Below are positions 6,977 to 15,473 of a DNA stretch of 64,000 nt, in pieces; the first letter of the stretch is position 1; every line of letters begins with the position of its first letter. Both the position numbers and the translations under genes were made by a program. Source of the stretch: Szabonella sp046295215 (GTDB lineage: Bacteria > Pseudomonadota > Alphaproteobacteria > Rhodobacterales > Rhodobacteraceae); assembly GCA_046295215.1 (NCBI GenBank), contig JBKBNP010000018.1, forward strand, positions 1 through 64,000, in the 5' to 3' direction. The notes beneath the pieces were generated by a model. That model was not told where the DNA came from. It saw only the letters and a list, made by a program, of their open reading frames with translations, and did no database searches.

Positions 6977-8113
6977 TCAATCGCGCCTTGCGCGCAGCCC
7001 GTCGCGCAGCACGTCCAGCACCGGGGCAGAGGGCACATCCGAAGCCACGAAAGCCGCCCCGATCCCCCGCGCAAGAATGAACCGCAGCTTGCCGTCAACC
7101 ACCTTCTTGTCCTGCCCCATCAGGGCCAGCAGCGCCTCCGCGCCCGGCAGATCGCCCGGAATATCGGCCAGATCCACCTTCATCCCCAAAGCGCGCAGAT
7201 GCGCGCGCACCCGGCTCGGGGCCTCCTGACTGCAAAGGCCAAGCCGCTGGCTCAGTTCAAAGGCCATGGCACATCCGATCGCCACCCCTTCGCCATGCAA
7301 GAGCCGGTCCGAATAGCCGGTCGCCGCCTCCAGCGCATGACAGAAGGTATGGCCGAGGTTCAAAAGCGCGCGCTCGCCTTCCTCGGTTTCATCGCGCGCG
7401 ACAATCCCGGCCTTCATCTCGACCGACCGGCGCACGGCAAATTGGCGCAGGCCCGCATCGCCCGCCGCCATCGCGGGTGCATTGGCCTCCAGCCAGTCGA
7501 AGAACGCGGCATCGCCCAAAAGCCCGTATTTCACCACCTCGCCATAGCCCGCCAGAAAATCCCGCGCGGGCAGGGTCGCCAGCAGGCCGATATCCGCCAG
7601 AACGAGGCTTGGCTGGTGAAAGGCCCCCACAAGATTCTTGCCCTGCGCGGTGTTGATCCCGGTCTTGCCGCCCACCGAACTGTCCACCTGCGCCAGAAGT
7701 GATGTCGGGATCTGCACGAAGCGCACCCCGCGCCGCAGGATCGCGGCGGCAAAGCCTGCCAGATCGCCGATCACCCCGCCGCCAAGCGCCACCACAACAT
7801 CGCGCCGTTCGACCTTCTGCTCCAGCAGCCATTCGGCCACCCGCGCCAGATGCGGCCAGCTTTTCGTGGCCTCTCCGGGTGGCAGGGACAGCGCCGCCAT
7901 CTCGATGCCTTCCGCCGCGAGGCTCGCCCGCAACGTGTCCAGATGCAGGGCCGCGACCCGTTCCTCCGTCACCACCGCGACCCGCCTGCGATGCAGGAGC
8001 GGCGCAATCTCCGCCCCGGCGCGGGCCAGCAGCCCCGCCCCGATCCGCACCTCATAGCTGCGCGTGCCCAGTGACACCGGAACGCTGTCCACCCCTTCGA
8101 TCCGCGCTGCCAT
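6977..8113 (-). CDS. aroB: 3-dehydroquinate synthase
   Basis: The second step of the shikimate pathway, converting DAHP to 3-dehydroquinate with NAD and a divalent metal. The protein of about 378 residues shows the NAD/substrate motif VVALGGGVIGDLAGFAAAIL, SLLAQVDSSVGGKTGIN, and metal ligands in GEVVKYGLL, NLGHTFCHALE and LLHGEGVAIG. I prefer the ATG at 8113 over the TTG at 8119 because GGAGG sits 7 nt before the ATG and only 1 nt before the TTG. It starts 2 bp after aroK ends, so aroK-aroB form one transcript. Confidence 0.97.
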   Translation of the reverse strand: MAARIEGVDSVPVSLGTRSYEVRIGAGLLARAGAEIAPLLHRRRVAVVTEERVAALHLDTLRASLAAEGIEMAALSLPPGEATKSWPHLARVAEWLLEQKVERRDVVVALGGGVIGDLAGFAAAILRRGVRFVQIPTSLLAQVDSSVGGKTGINTAQGKNLVGAFHQPSLVLADIGLLATLPARDFLAGYGEVVKYGLLGDAAFFDWLEANAPAMAAGDAGLRQFAVRRSVEMKAGIVARDETEEGERALLNLGHTFCHALEAATGYSDRLLHGEGVAIGCAMAFELSQRLGLCSQEAPSRVRAHLRALGMKVDLADIPGDLPGAEALLALMGQDKKVVDGKLRFILARGIGAAFVASDVPSAPVLDVLRDGLRARRD

Positions 8114-8115
8114 GG

Positions 8116-8652
8116 TCAATCCTCCATCACATCGGGGCGCGTCGACAATGCCCCCATCACCCGCCGCGCCATCGCCTCGATGGCAAGGTCGGCCTCCGCA
8201 TCCACCGCAAGGTCGGCCAGCGCATAGACCGGCACCCGCGCCTCATAGATCCCGCGCAGCGTCTCGCGCGGATTTGGCGTGCGCAGCAGAGGGCGCGTCG
8301 CCTTGTGCCGCACGCGCTGCCACAGCAGGTCAAGATCGGCCCGGATCCAGACCGAGACGCCTTTTTCGGAAATCATCTGCCGGTTCGTGGCCGACATGAA
8401 GGCCCCGCCCCCGGTGGACAGCACACAGGGCGGCCCATCCAGAAGCCGCGCAATCACCTGAGACTCCTTCAGGCGAAAGAACGGCTCGCCGTCGCGCTCG
8501 AAGATCTCGGCGATGGACCGGTTGGCGGCGCGCACGATCTCTTCATCCGAATCGAGGAAGGGCACATCCAGAATCCGCGCGAGGGCCGTGCCGACGGCGG
8601 TCTTGCCCGCGCCCATCATGCCCACCATCACCACCGACTTGCGCAAACGCAT
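8116..8652 (-). CDS. aroK: Shikimate kinase
   Basis: ATP-dependent phosphorylation of shikimate. The 178-residue protein has the Walker A loop GMMGAGKTAVG, the shikimate-binding Asp and Arg region (LDSDEEI, FRLKE), the GGGAF motif and a C-terminal lid arginine region (RPLLRT). Length is normal. It heads the aroK-aroB unit and is divergent from the 44-aa membrane peptide gene across 252 bp. Confidence 0.97.
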   Translation of the reverse strand: MRLRKSVVMVGMMGAGKTAVGTALARILDVPFLDSDEEIVRAANRSIAEIFERDGEPFFRLKESQVIARLLDGPPCVLSTGGGAFMSATNRQMISEKGVSVWIRADLDLLWQRVRHKATRPLLRTPNPRETLRGIYEARVPVYALADLAVDAEADLAIEAMARRVMGALSTRPDVMED

Positions 8653-8904
8653 CGACGCCCTGCCCTTTTGACGACCCCCGCCCCTTCAGGGCGCAGCCCT
8701 CCCCCAATAACGGGCGGATTCGGGAACTGTCCAGCCAAGACCGGTACGCCGGGCGCTCTGCGTCACGCAATCTTTGCCCCGATGGGGCGTGAACTCTGCG
8801 GCGAAGCAATATATAACCGCTTCCAGAACCGGTATCCGCACCGCGGCAATTCCGGCAGGGACGACCGAGGCAAGCAACATTTCGAGACGAAGAAGGCGCA
8901 GAGC

Positions 8905-9039
8905 ATGAAACTGATCGTGAAACTCCTTTTGGTTCTGGCGGTTCTGGCGCTGGCCGGTCTGACGGGGTTTGCCTATCTGACCGATCTCGCCCCGGATCAG
9001 GGAACGGTCACGCAGCCGGTGATCCTGGATGGTCAATGA
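8905..9039 (+). CDS. Small single-span membrane protein, 44 aa
   Basis: A short frame starting MKLIVKLLLVLAVLALAGLT has one hydrophobic helix (about residues 3-22) and a short tail ending GTVTQPVILDGQ. A purine-rich AGAAGGCGC lies upstream of the ATG. It overlaps the following secreted-protein gene by 11 bp, so it is probably translated with it. I do not know its function. Because it is so closely linked to the 519-aa gene and xerD, it is more likely real than a chance frame. Confidence 0.75.
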   Translation: MKLIVKLLLVLAVLALAGLTGFAYLTDLAPDQGTVTQPVILDGQ

Positions 9040-10588
9040 CTCCCGTCGCCTGATTCTGGCGCTGACCGGGGTTGCGGCGATGCTGACCCTGAGTATGGGC
9101 GCACGCCCGGCCATGGCGGAGGATCCCCTGTCGGCGATCGACTGGCTGTCGCAATCGGTCAGCACCCCCGCCGACACACGCCCGCCCGAGCCGGATGTCA
9201 CCGGCGCGGGCGGCGCGGTCCCCGCCGATGTGGTCGTTTCGGTGCTGGATGGCCCTTCGCCCGATGCGGCGGGCGTGCTGCCGCCTTCGGTGACGGGTCT
9301 TCCGCGGAATCTCTGGGGGATCGGACGCAGCGCGGAAATCGCGGAACTGCTGGCGGCCGAGCGTGTGGACACCCTGCCTGCGCTTCAGGGTCTTTTGCTG
9401 ATGGTGTTGCTGGCCGAAGCCCGGCCACCTGCCGAGGCAGCCCCCCCCGGCCTGCTGCTGCGGGCGCGGATCGACAAGCTTCTGGCCATGGGGGCGCTCG
9501 ATCAGGCGCAGGCCCTGCTGGGCGTTGCGGGGCCGTCGACGCCGGATCTGTTTCGCCGCGCCTTCGATGTGGCGATGCTGACCGGAACCGAGGACAAACA
9601 CTGCGCGGAATTGCAGGGCAATCCAAGGCTCGCGCCCACCTATCCCGCGCGGATCTTCTGCCTTGCGCGGTCGGGAGACTGGAACGCCGCCGCCCTGACC
9701 CTGCGGATGGCGCAGGCGCTTGGTCTTGTGACCGACAGCGAGGATGCGCTGCTGTCGCGGTTTCTCGATCCCGATCTTTATGAAGGCGAGCCCCCGCTCA
9801 CCCCGCCGGATCCTGTGACCCCGCTGGCCTGGCGCATGCTCGATTCCATCGGCGAGGGTCTGCCCACGGCGGGCCTGCCGCTGGCCTTTTCTCATGCCGA
9901 ACTGCGCGATACGGCAGGCTGGAAGGCCCAGATCGAGGCGGCAGAACGGTTGTCGCGCGCCGGGGTGATCGACCCGAATGTGCTGCTGGGGATCTACACC
10001 GCGCGGCTGCCCGCCGCCTCGGGCGGGGTCTGGAACCGGGTCGAGGCCTTCCAGCGGTTCGAAACCGCGCTGGCGGCGGGCGATCCGGGGGCGGTGGCGC
10101 TGACCCTTGCCCCCGCCTGGGCGCAGATGATGGAGGCGGAACTCGAACTGCCCTTCGCGCTCCTTTTCGCGGACCGTATCCGCAGGCTTCCACTGACCGG
10201 CGAGGCCGATGCGCTGGCCTTCCGACTCGCGCTTCTGTCGCCCGATTACGAGGCTGCGGCCCTTGCGCGGCAGACCTCCGATGCGATGGAGAAATTCCTG
10301 ATCGGGCTGGCACGCGGATCGCTTCAGGGGGTTGTCCCCCCCAGTTCCATGGCGCGCACCATCACACCCGCCTTCCTGCGCCCGGTCCCGCCTGCCGACA
10401 TCAAGGCCCTGCTGGAAGAAAACCGGCTGGGCGAGGCGCTCCTCATGGCAATGGACCGGATCGCGCGTGGCCTGCATGGGGAATCGCGCTTCGTGACCGA
10501 GGGGCTTTCGGTGCTGCGTCAGGTGGGAATGGAGGATCTGTCGCGCCGCGTGGCCCTGCAACTCATGCTGCTGGAGCGGCGGGGATGA
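9029..10588 (+). CDS. Secreted/periplasmic protein of unknown function, 519 aa
   Basis: Residues about 1-30 form a Sec-type signal peptide (RRLILALTGVAAMLTLSMGA, with probable cleavage after AMA). The mature region is Ala/Leu/Pro-rich and looks mainly helical, with repeated short helices such as AEIAELLAAERVDTL and LLMVLLAEA that suggest a helical-repeat scaffold. I recognise no catalytic motif. It overlaps the 44-aa peptide gene upstream and overlaps xerD by 4 bp downstream, so expression should be coupled to xerD. Function unknown; a role in envelope or division-site biology would be speculation. Confidence 0.85.
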   Translation: MVNDSRRLILALTGVAAMLTLSMGARPAMAEDPLSAIDWLSQSVSTPADTRPPEPDVTGAGGAVPADVVVSVLDGPSPDAAGVLPPSVTGLPRNLWGIGRSAEIAELLAAERVDTLPALQGLLLMVLLAEARPPAEAAPPGLLLRARIDKLLAMGALDQAQALLGVAGPSTPDLFRRAFDVAMLTGTEDKHCAELQGNPRLAPTYPARIFCLARSGDWNAAALTLRMAQALGLVTDSEDALLSRFLDPDLYEGEPPLTPPDPVTPLAWRMLDSIGEGLPTAGLPLAFSHAELRDTAGWKAQIEAAERLSRAGVIDPNVLLGIYTARLPAASGGVWNRVEAFQRFETALAAGDPGAVALTLAPAWAQMMEAELELPFALLFADRIRRLPLTGEADALAFRLALLSPDYEAAALARQTSDAMEKFLIGLARGSLQGVVPPSSMARTITPAFLRPVPPADIKALLEENRLGEALLMAMDRIARGLHGESRFVTEGLSVLRQVGMEDLSRRVALQLMLLERRG

Positions 10589-11517
10589 CACCGGCCACCG
10601 CCCGACGGATCTCCACCTTTCTGGAGGCGCAGGCCGCCGAGTTCGGCGCGGCGCCCAACACGCTGCTGGCCTATGGGCGCGATCTGGCGGATTTCGGCGG
10701 CTGGCTGGACAATCAGGGCCTGACGCTGGAAACGCTCGACCGGGGCGGGATCGAGACATATCTCTTGCGCTGCGAGGCGGAAGGGCTGGCAAAATCCACC
10801 CGCGCGCGCCGGCTTTCGGCGATCCGGCAACTGTTCCGCTTCGGCTTCGAGGAAGGCTGGCGCGCGGACAATCCGGCCCTGCGCCTCAAGGGGCCGGGAA
10901 AGGCCGCAAACCTGCCCGCGACGCTGGAGCTGGCCGAGGTCGAGGCGCTGTTGCAAGCCGCGCGGACCACCGGGCGGGATGAGGCCGAAAGACTGCGCAA
11001 CACCTGTCTGATGGAACTGATCTATGCGACCGGCATGCGGGTTTCGGAGCTGGTGGAACTGCCGGTTGCCGCTGTCCGGGGCGACCCGGAGATGATTCTC
11101 GTGCGGGGCAAGGGCGGCAAGGAACGCATGGTGCCCCTGTCGGCACCGGCACGCGCGGCGCTGCGCGCGTGGCTGGTGCTGCGCGACGCCAGCGAATCCG
11201 CCCTGCGCCCGCCCGCAAAACCCTCGCGCTTTGCCTTTCCGGGGCGCGGTGCGGCGGGCCATCTGACACGGCAGCAGTTTCATGGTCTGGTCAAGATCTT
11301 CGCCCTTGCCGCAGGCATCGACCCCGCCCGCGTGACGCCCCATGTGCTGCGCCATGCCTTTGCCACGCATCTTCTGGCAGGGGGCGCCGATCTGCGGGTG
11401 ATCCAGACATTGCTGGGCCATGCCGACCTGTCCACGACCGAAATCTATACCCATGTGCTGGACGACCACCTGCGCGCGCTGGTGCTGGACCATCACCCCC
11501 TCGCCCGCAAGGGCTGA
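10585..11517 (+). CDS. xerD: Tyrosine recombinase XerD (or XerC)
   Basis: A site-specific recombinase that resolves chromosome dimers at dif during division. The 310-residue protein has an N-terminal core-binding domain (about 1-95) and a C-terminal catalytic domain with the complete set: Arg152 (TGMR), Lys176 (GKGGKE), His253-x-x-Arg256 (HVLRHAFATH), His279 (LLGHADLSTT) and nucleophile Tyr288 (EIYTHV). The size and the absence of mobile-element neighbours argue for a housekeeping Xer protein rather than an integrase. Assignment to XerD rather than XerC is by overall resemblance only. Its start overlaps the upstream gene by 4 bp. Confidence 0.92.
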   Translation: MTPATARRISTFLEAQAAEFGAAPNTLLAYGRDLADFGGWLDNQGLTLETLDRGGIETYLLRCEAEGLAKSTRARRLSAIRQLFRFGFEEGWRADNPALRLKGPGKAANLPATLELAEVEALLQAARTTGRDEAERLRNTCLMELIYATGMRVSELVELPVAAVRGDPEMILVRGKGGKERMVPLSAPARAALRAWLVLRDASESALRPPAKPSRFAFPGRGAAGHLTRQQFHGLVKIFALAAGIDPARVTPHVLRHAFATHLLAGGADLRVIQTLLGHADLSTTEIYTHVLDDHLRALVLDHHPLARKG

Positions 11518-11533
11518 CCTCAAGAGACAGCAA

Positions 11534-12838
11534 GTGACCGACACCATGTTTGACGCATATTTCTGGTTCACCGCAGGCGGGATCCTGTTTCTGCTCATGT
11601 TGTCAGCCTTCTTTTCCGGATCCGAAACCGCGCTGACAGCGGCCTCGCGCGGCAAGCTGCGCAATCAGGCCGACCGCGGATCGACCGGTGCGGCGGCGGC
11701 GCTGCGGATCACCGAGGATAACGAGAAGCTCATCGGGGCACTGCTTCTGGGCAATAACGTCGTCAATATTCTCTCGGCCTCGCTGGCAACCGCCTTGTTG
11801 ACGCGGATGGTGGGCGAAAGCGGGGTGGCGGTGGCGACACTGGTGATGACGGCACTGGTGCTGATCTTTGCCGAGGTTTTGCCCAAGACCTATGCGATCA
11901 CCAATGCGGAAACCGCAGCCTCCCGCGTGGCCCCTGTCATCCGGCTCATCATTCCGGTGTTTTCACCGATTGTTGCGGTCGTGCGCGCGCTGGTGCGCGG
12001 CATCCTGTTCCTTTTTGGCGTGCGCACCGACCCCCAGGCGCAGGTTCTGGCCCTGCGCGAAGAAATCGCGGGGGCCATCGCCCTTGGCCATTCCGAAGGG
12101 GCGGTGGAAAAGGAAGACCGCGACCGCCTTTTGGGCGCGCTGGACCTGTCGGACCGCACGGTGGAGGAGATCATGCGCCACCGCCGCGAGGTGGAGATGA
12201 TCGACGCCGAAAAGACCCCTGCCGACATTCTGACGCAGGTTCTCACCTCCCCCCATACCCGCCTGCCGGTCTATCGCGGCGATGACGAGAACATCCTTGG
12301 TGTCGTTCATGCCAAGGATCTCTTGCGGGAAGTGGACCGGCTGATCCGCAAGGGTGGCGGCGATGTCACCACCCTGTCGGATCTGGATGTGCTGAAGATC
12401 GCGATGAAGCCCTATTTCGTGCCCGAAACCACGCCGCTGGATGAACAGATGCGGCAATTCCTGAAACGGCGCACGCATTTCGCGCTGGTGGTGGATGAAT
12501 ATGGCGCCTTGCGCGGCCTCATCACGCTGGAGGATATTCTGGAGGAAATCGTGGGCGAGATCCGCGACGAGTTTGACATCATCGAAAAGGACCAGACGCT
12601 TGTGCCCAATGAAGCGGGCGATTTCGACATCGACGGGGCCATGACGATCCGCGACCTCAATCGGCTGACCGACTGGGGCCTGCCGGATGACGAGGCCAAT
12701 ACCGTCGCGGGGCTCGTGATCCACGAGGCGCAGATGATCCCGGGTGAAGGTCAGGTCTTTGCCTTTCACGGGTTCCGCTTCGAGGTCGTGGCACGCAAGG
12801 AAAACCGGCTGACCCGGCTGAAGATCCGCCCGCTTTAG
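11534..12838 (+). CDS. CNNM/CBS-domain membrane protein of the CorC/HlyC family
   Basis: An inner-membrane protein thought to handle Mg/Co ions. The N-terminal CNNM (DUF21) domain with three or four helices (FTAGGILFLLMLSAFFSGSE, IFAEVLPKTYAI) is followed by paired CBS domains (about residues 200-330; THFALVVDEYGALRGLITLE) and a C-terminal CorC_HlyC domain (about 345-430). The start is taken as GTG 11534 (VTDTMFDAYF), after AAGAGACAG. The ATG at 11546 is an alternative. A longer frame overlapping xerD is unlikely. It sits 16 bp after xerD. Confidence 0.9.
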   Translation: MTDTMFDAYFWFTAGGILFLLMLSAFFSGSETALTAASRGKLRNQADRGSTGAAAALRITEDNEKLIGALLLGNNVVNILSASLATALLTRMVGESGVAVATLVMTALVLIFAEVLPKTYAITNAETAASRVAPVIRLIIPVFSPIVAVVRALVRGILFLFGVRTDPQAQVLALREEIAGAIALGHSEGAVEKEDRDRLLGALDLSDRTVEEIMRHRREVEMIDAEKTPADILTQVLTSPHTRLPVYRGDDENILGVVHAKDLLREVDRLIRKGGGDVTTLSDLDVLKIAMKPYFVPETTPLDEQMRQFLKRRTHFALVVDEYGALRGLITLEDILEEIVGEIRDEFDIIEKDQTLVPNEAGDFDIDGAMTIRDLNRLTDWGLPDDEANTVAGLVIHEAQMIPGEGQVFAFHGFRFEVVARKENRLTRLKIRPL

Positions 12839-12852
12839 GCAGGGGCCGCGAA

Positions 12853-12923
12853 GGGGGCGCTGCCCCCGTCCCGTTTGCGGGGCGCAAACGGGACTCCCCC
12901 GGGATATTTTCGGACAGAAAAAG
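12853..12923 (+). repeat. Dispersed GC-hairpin/GGATATTT repeat, copy 3
   Basis: GGGGGCGCTGCCCCC hairpin, then a second GC hairpin (CCCGTTTGCG...CGCAAACGGG), then ACTCCCCCGGGATATTTTCG and GACAGAAAAAG. It is the most complete copy in the window, with two hairpins and the tail, and lies between the CorC-like gene and the ASKHA gene. Confidence 0.8.
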
Positions 12924-13044
12924 CCGGATGCCGCAGTCGTGCTGTGGCACGGCGAAACAGACCTCTGCGATGCCGCTATCAGGCATTGCACCCGGCGAGA
13001 CGCAGCCTAGAAAGGGGCAAGCAGGAACGAGGCAGGCAGGGCAG

Positions 13045-15084
13045 ATGATGTCGGATGAGGCACTGGTCATTTTCACGCCTTCGGGCAAGCGGGGACGGTT
13101 TGCCCATGGCACGCCCGTTTTGCATGCGGCGCGACAGTTGGGCGTTGACCTTGACAGTGTCTGTGGCGGGCGGGGCATCTGTTCGAAATGCCAGATCAGC
13201 CCCGGATATGGCGATTTTTCCAAACATGGGGTGACGGTTGCCGCCGATGCGCTGTCGGAGTGGAACGCGGTCGAGGAACGCTACAAATCCAAGCGCGGGT
13301 TGATCGACGGGCGCAGGCTCGGCTGTCAGGCGAAGATCATGGGCGATGTGGTGATCGACGTGCCGCCCGAAAGCCAGGTCCACAAGCAGGTGATCCGCAA
13401 GCGCGCCGAGGCGCGTCAGATCACGCTCGATCCGGCGGTGCGGCTGCACTACGTCGAGGTGGTCGAGCCTGACATGCACGAACCCTCGGGCGATCTGGAA
13501 CGGCTGGCCGATGCGCTGCGCGACCAGTGGCAGATCGCGCGCGTGACCTGCGAGTTTCCGGTGCTGGCGCTCTTGCAAAAGGCGCTGCGCCGCGGCGAAT
13601 GGCGCGTCACCGTGGCACTGCACCAGTCGGACGACGGCGATGTGCCGCGCATCCTGCATGTCTGGCCGGGGCTTTACGAGGGCGGCGTCTATGGCATGGC
13701 GGTCGACCTTGGATCGACCACCATCGCGGGCCATCTGTGCGACCTGCGCACCGGCGAGGTTCTGGCCTCCTCTGGCCTGATGAACCCGCAGATCCGGTTC
13801 GGCGAGGATCTGATGAGCCGTGTCTCCTATTCGATGATGAACGAGGGAGGCGCGGCCGAGATGACGGCGGCGGTGCGCGATGGCATGAACCGGCTTTTTG
13901 CACAGGTGGCCGATGAGGCGGGCGTGGACTGTCATCTCATCATGGATGCGGTCTTTGTCTGCAACCCGGTAATGCACCACCTTTTCCTCGGCATCGACCC
14001 CTATGAACTGGGTCAGGCACCTTTCGCGCTGGCGACATCCGGCGCGCTGCGGCTGACGGCGCGGGATCTGGGCCTCGACATCCATCCCGCCGCCCGCGCC
14101 TATCTGCTGCCCTGCATCGCGGGCCATGTGGGGGCGGATGCCGCCGCCGTGGCGTTGTCCGAGGCTCCGGAAAAATCGGCCGAACTGCTGCTGGTGGTCG
14201 ATGTGGGCACCAATGCCGAGATCCTGCTGGGCAATACCGAAAAGGTGCTGGCCTGCTCCTCCCCCACCGGCCCCGCCTTCGAGGGCGCGCAGATCTCCAG
14301 CGGTCAGCGCGCGGCCCCGGGGGCCATCGAGCGGGTGGAGATCGACCCTGTCACCAAGGCGCCGCGCTTCAAGGTGATCGGCTGCGACCTCTGGTCGGAC
14401 GAGCCGGGTTTCACAGAGGCGACGGCGACCACCGGCATCACCGGAATCTGCGGCTCGGGCATCATCGAGATGGTGGCGGAAATGCGGATGGCGGGCATCG
14501 TGGACGGCGCGGGGCTGATCGGCACGGCAGCGCAGACCGGATCGGACCGGGTGTTCCAGGACGGGCGGACCTCCTCCTACCTCGTCCATGACGGCAGCGC
14601 GTCGGGCGGGCCGAAGATCACCGTCACCAACCGCGATATCCGCGAGATCCAGATGGCCAAGGCGGCGCTCTATTCCGGCGCGCGGCTGCTGATGGACAAG
14701 TTCGGCGTGGACAAGGTGGACCGGATCGTGCTGGCCGGGGCCTTCGGCGCGCATATCAGCCCGAAACATGCGATGGTGCTGGGGATGATCCCCGATGCGC
14801 CGCTCGACAAGGTGACAAGTGCCGGCAATGCCGCCGGAACCGGGGCGCGCATCGCGTTGGTCAACCGCACGACCCGCGCCGAGATCGAGGACACCGTGCG
14901 CCGCATCCACAAGATCGAAACCGCGATCGAGCCGCGGTTTCAGGAGCATTTCGTCAATGCCTCGCATATTCCGAACGCGGTGGAGCCGTTTCCGGTGCTG
15001 TCCACGCTGGTCACCCTGCCGGATGTGCTGTTCAACACCGGCGGCGGCGAGGGGGATGGCGGGCGGCGGCGCAGGCGGGGCTGA
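13045..15084 (+). CDS. [2Fe-2S] ASKHA-domain protein (RACo-like corrinoid reactivase family)
   Basis: A 679-residue protein of the DUF4445/ASKHA family. Residues about 5-100 are a 2Fe-2S ferredoxin domain with Cys40, Cys46, Cys49 and Cys94 (VCGGRGICSKCQ, RLGCQ). A linker follows, then an actin-like ATPase with phosphate motifs YGMAVDLGSTTIAGHL and LLVVDVGTNAEILLGN and the C-terminal VLAGAFGAHIS. Family members use ATP to reduce inactive Co(II) corrinoid proteins in methyl transfer. In other Rhodobacterales such genes often sit with methyltransferase and B12-binding genes, and none is seen here. I start at ATG 13045 (MMSDEALVIF), since the longer frame runs into the repeat. Confidence 0.88.
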   Translation: MMSDEALVIFTPSGKRGRFAHGTPVLHAARQLGVDLDSVCGGRGICSKCQISPGYGDFSKHGVTVAADALSEWNAVEERYKSKRGLIDGRRLGCQAKIMGDVVIDVPPESQVHKQVIRKRAEARQITLDPAVRLHYVEVVEPDMHEPSGDLERLADALRDQWQIARVTCEFPVLALLQKALRRGEWRVTVALHQSDDGDVPRILHVWPGLYEGGVYGMAVDLGSTTIAGHLCDLRTGEVLASSGLMNPQIRFGEDLMSRVSYSMMNEGGAAEMTAAVRDGMNRLFAQVADEAGVDCHLIMDAVFVCNPVMHHLFLGIDPYELGQAPFALATSGALRLTARDLGLDIHPAARAYLLPCIAGHVGADAAAVALSEAPEKSAELLLVVDVGTNAEILLGNTEKVLACSSPTGPAFEGAQISSGQRAAPGAIERVEIDPVTKAPRFKVIGCDLWSDEPGFTEATATTGITGICGSGIIEMVAEMRMAGIVDGAGLIGTAAQTGSDRVFQDGRTSSYLVHDGSASGGPKITVTNRDIREIQMAKAALYSGARLLMDKFGVDKVDRIVLAGAFGAHISPKHAMVLGMIPDAPLDKVTSAGNAAGTGARIALVNRTTRAEIEDTVRRIHKIETAIEPRFQEHFVNASHIPNAVEPFPVLSTLVTLPDVLFNTGGGEGDGGRRRRRG

Positions 15085-15181
15085 AAGGCGCGGAACCGGC
15101 AAGAGGTCATGCTCGCCCCTGTGCGCTCACCCGCTTGGGTCACAAAGCGGGCCGGGTCAGGCGTGGCGCAGGGATGCGGGG

Positions 15182-15472
15182 TCAGTCCAGTTCTTCCAGC
15201 ACCATCAGATCGCGCACCGATGCACCCTTCGCATGGGCCAGCGCCGCCTGATACTCGGGCGAATTGTAGCAGGCCACGCCCGCCTCCAGCGAGGGAAAGC
15301 GCGCCACGACATTGCGGGCGCGGTCGCGGCCCTCAAGCTGCACATGGCGACCGCCGCGCGCAAGAAAGACCCCGCCATGCGCCGCAATGGCAGGCCCGGC
15401 GAGGGCGGCATATTTGCCATAGGCTTCGGCGTCGGTCACCTCGACATTCGCGATCCAGAGTGCTGTCGGCAT
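15182..15472 (-). CDS. DUF1330 family protein
   Basis: A 96-residue ferredoxin-like alpha+beta-barrel protein beginning MPTALWIANVEVTDAEAYGK, with the family pattern FLARGG, LEGRDRARNVVARFPS and ACYNSPEYQAALAHA. Biochemical role unknown; the fold resembles Dabb/EthD-type small enzymes. The start at 15472 is 1 bp after the alaS stop, and its ribosome binding site (GGGAGGG) lies inside the alaS end, so it is translated as the second gene of the alaS transcript. Confidence 0.92.
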   Translation of the reverse strand: MPTALWIANVEVTDAEAYGKYAALAGPAIAAHGGVFLARGGRHVQLEGRDRARNVVARFPSLEAGVACYNSPEYQAALAHAKGASVRDLMVLEELD

Positions 15473-15473
15473 C

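Noticed and set aside
9008..10792. A 594-codon minus-strand frame opposite the 519-aa gene and xerD
   Set aside because: Arg/Gly/Gln-rich translation without motifs, antisense to two well-supported genes. High GC keeps antisense frames open here.
12928..13044. An N-terminal extension of the ASKHA protein
   Set aside because: The extension has no family similarity and begins directly beyond the tail of a dispersed repeat; ATG 13045 gives the normal ferredoxin-domain start.
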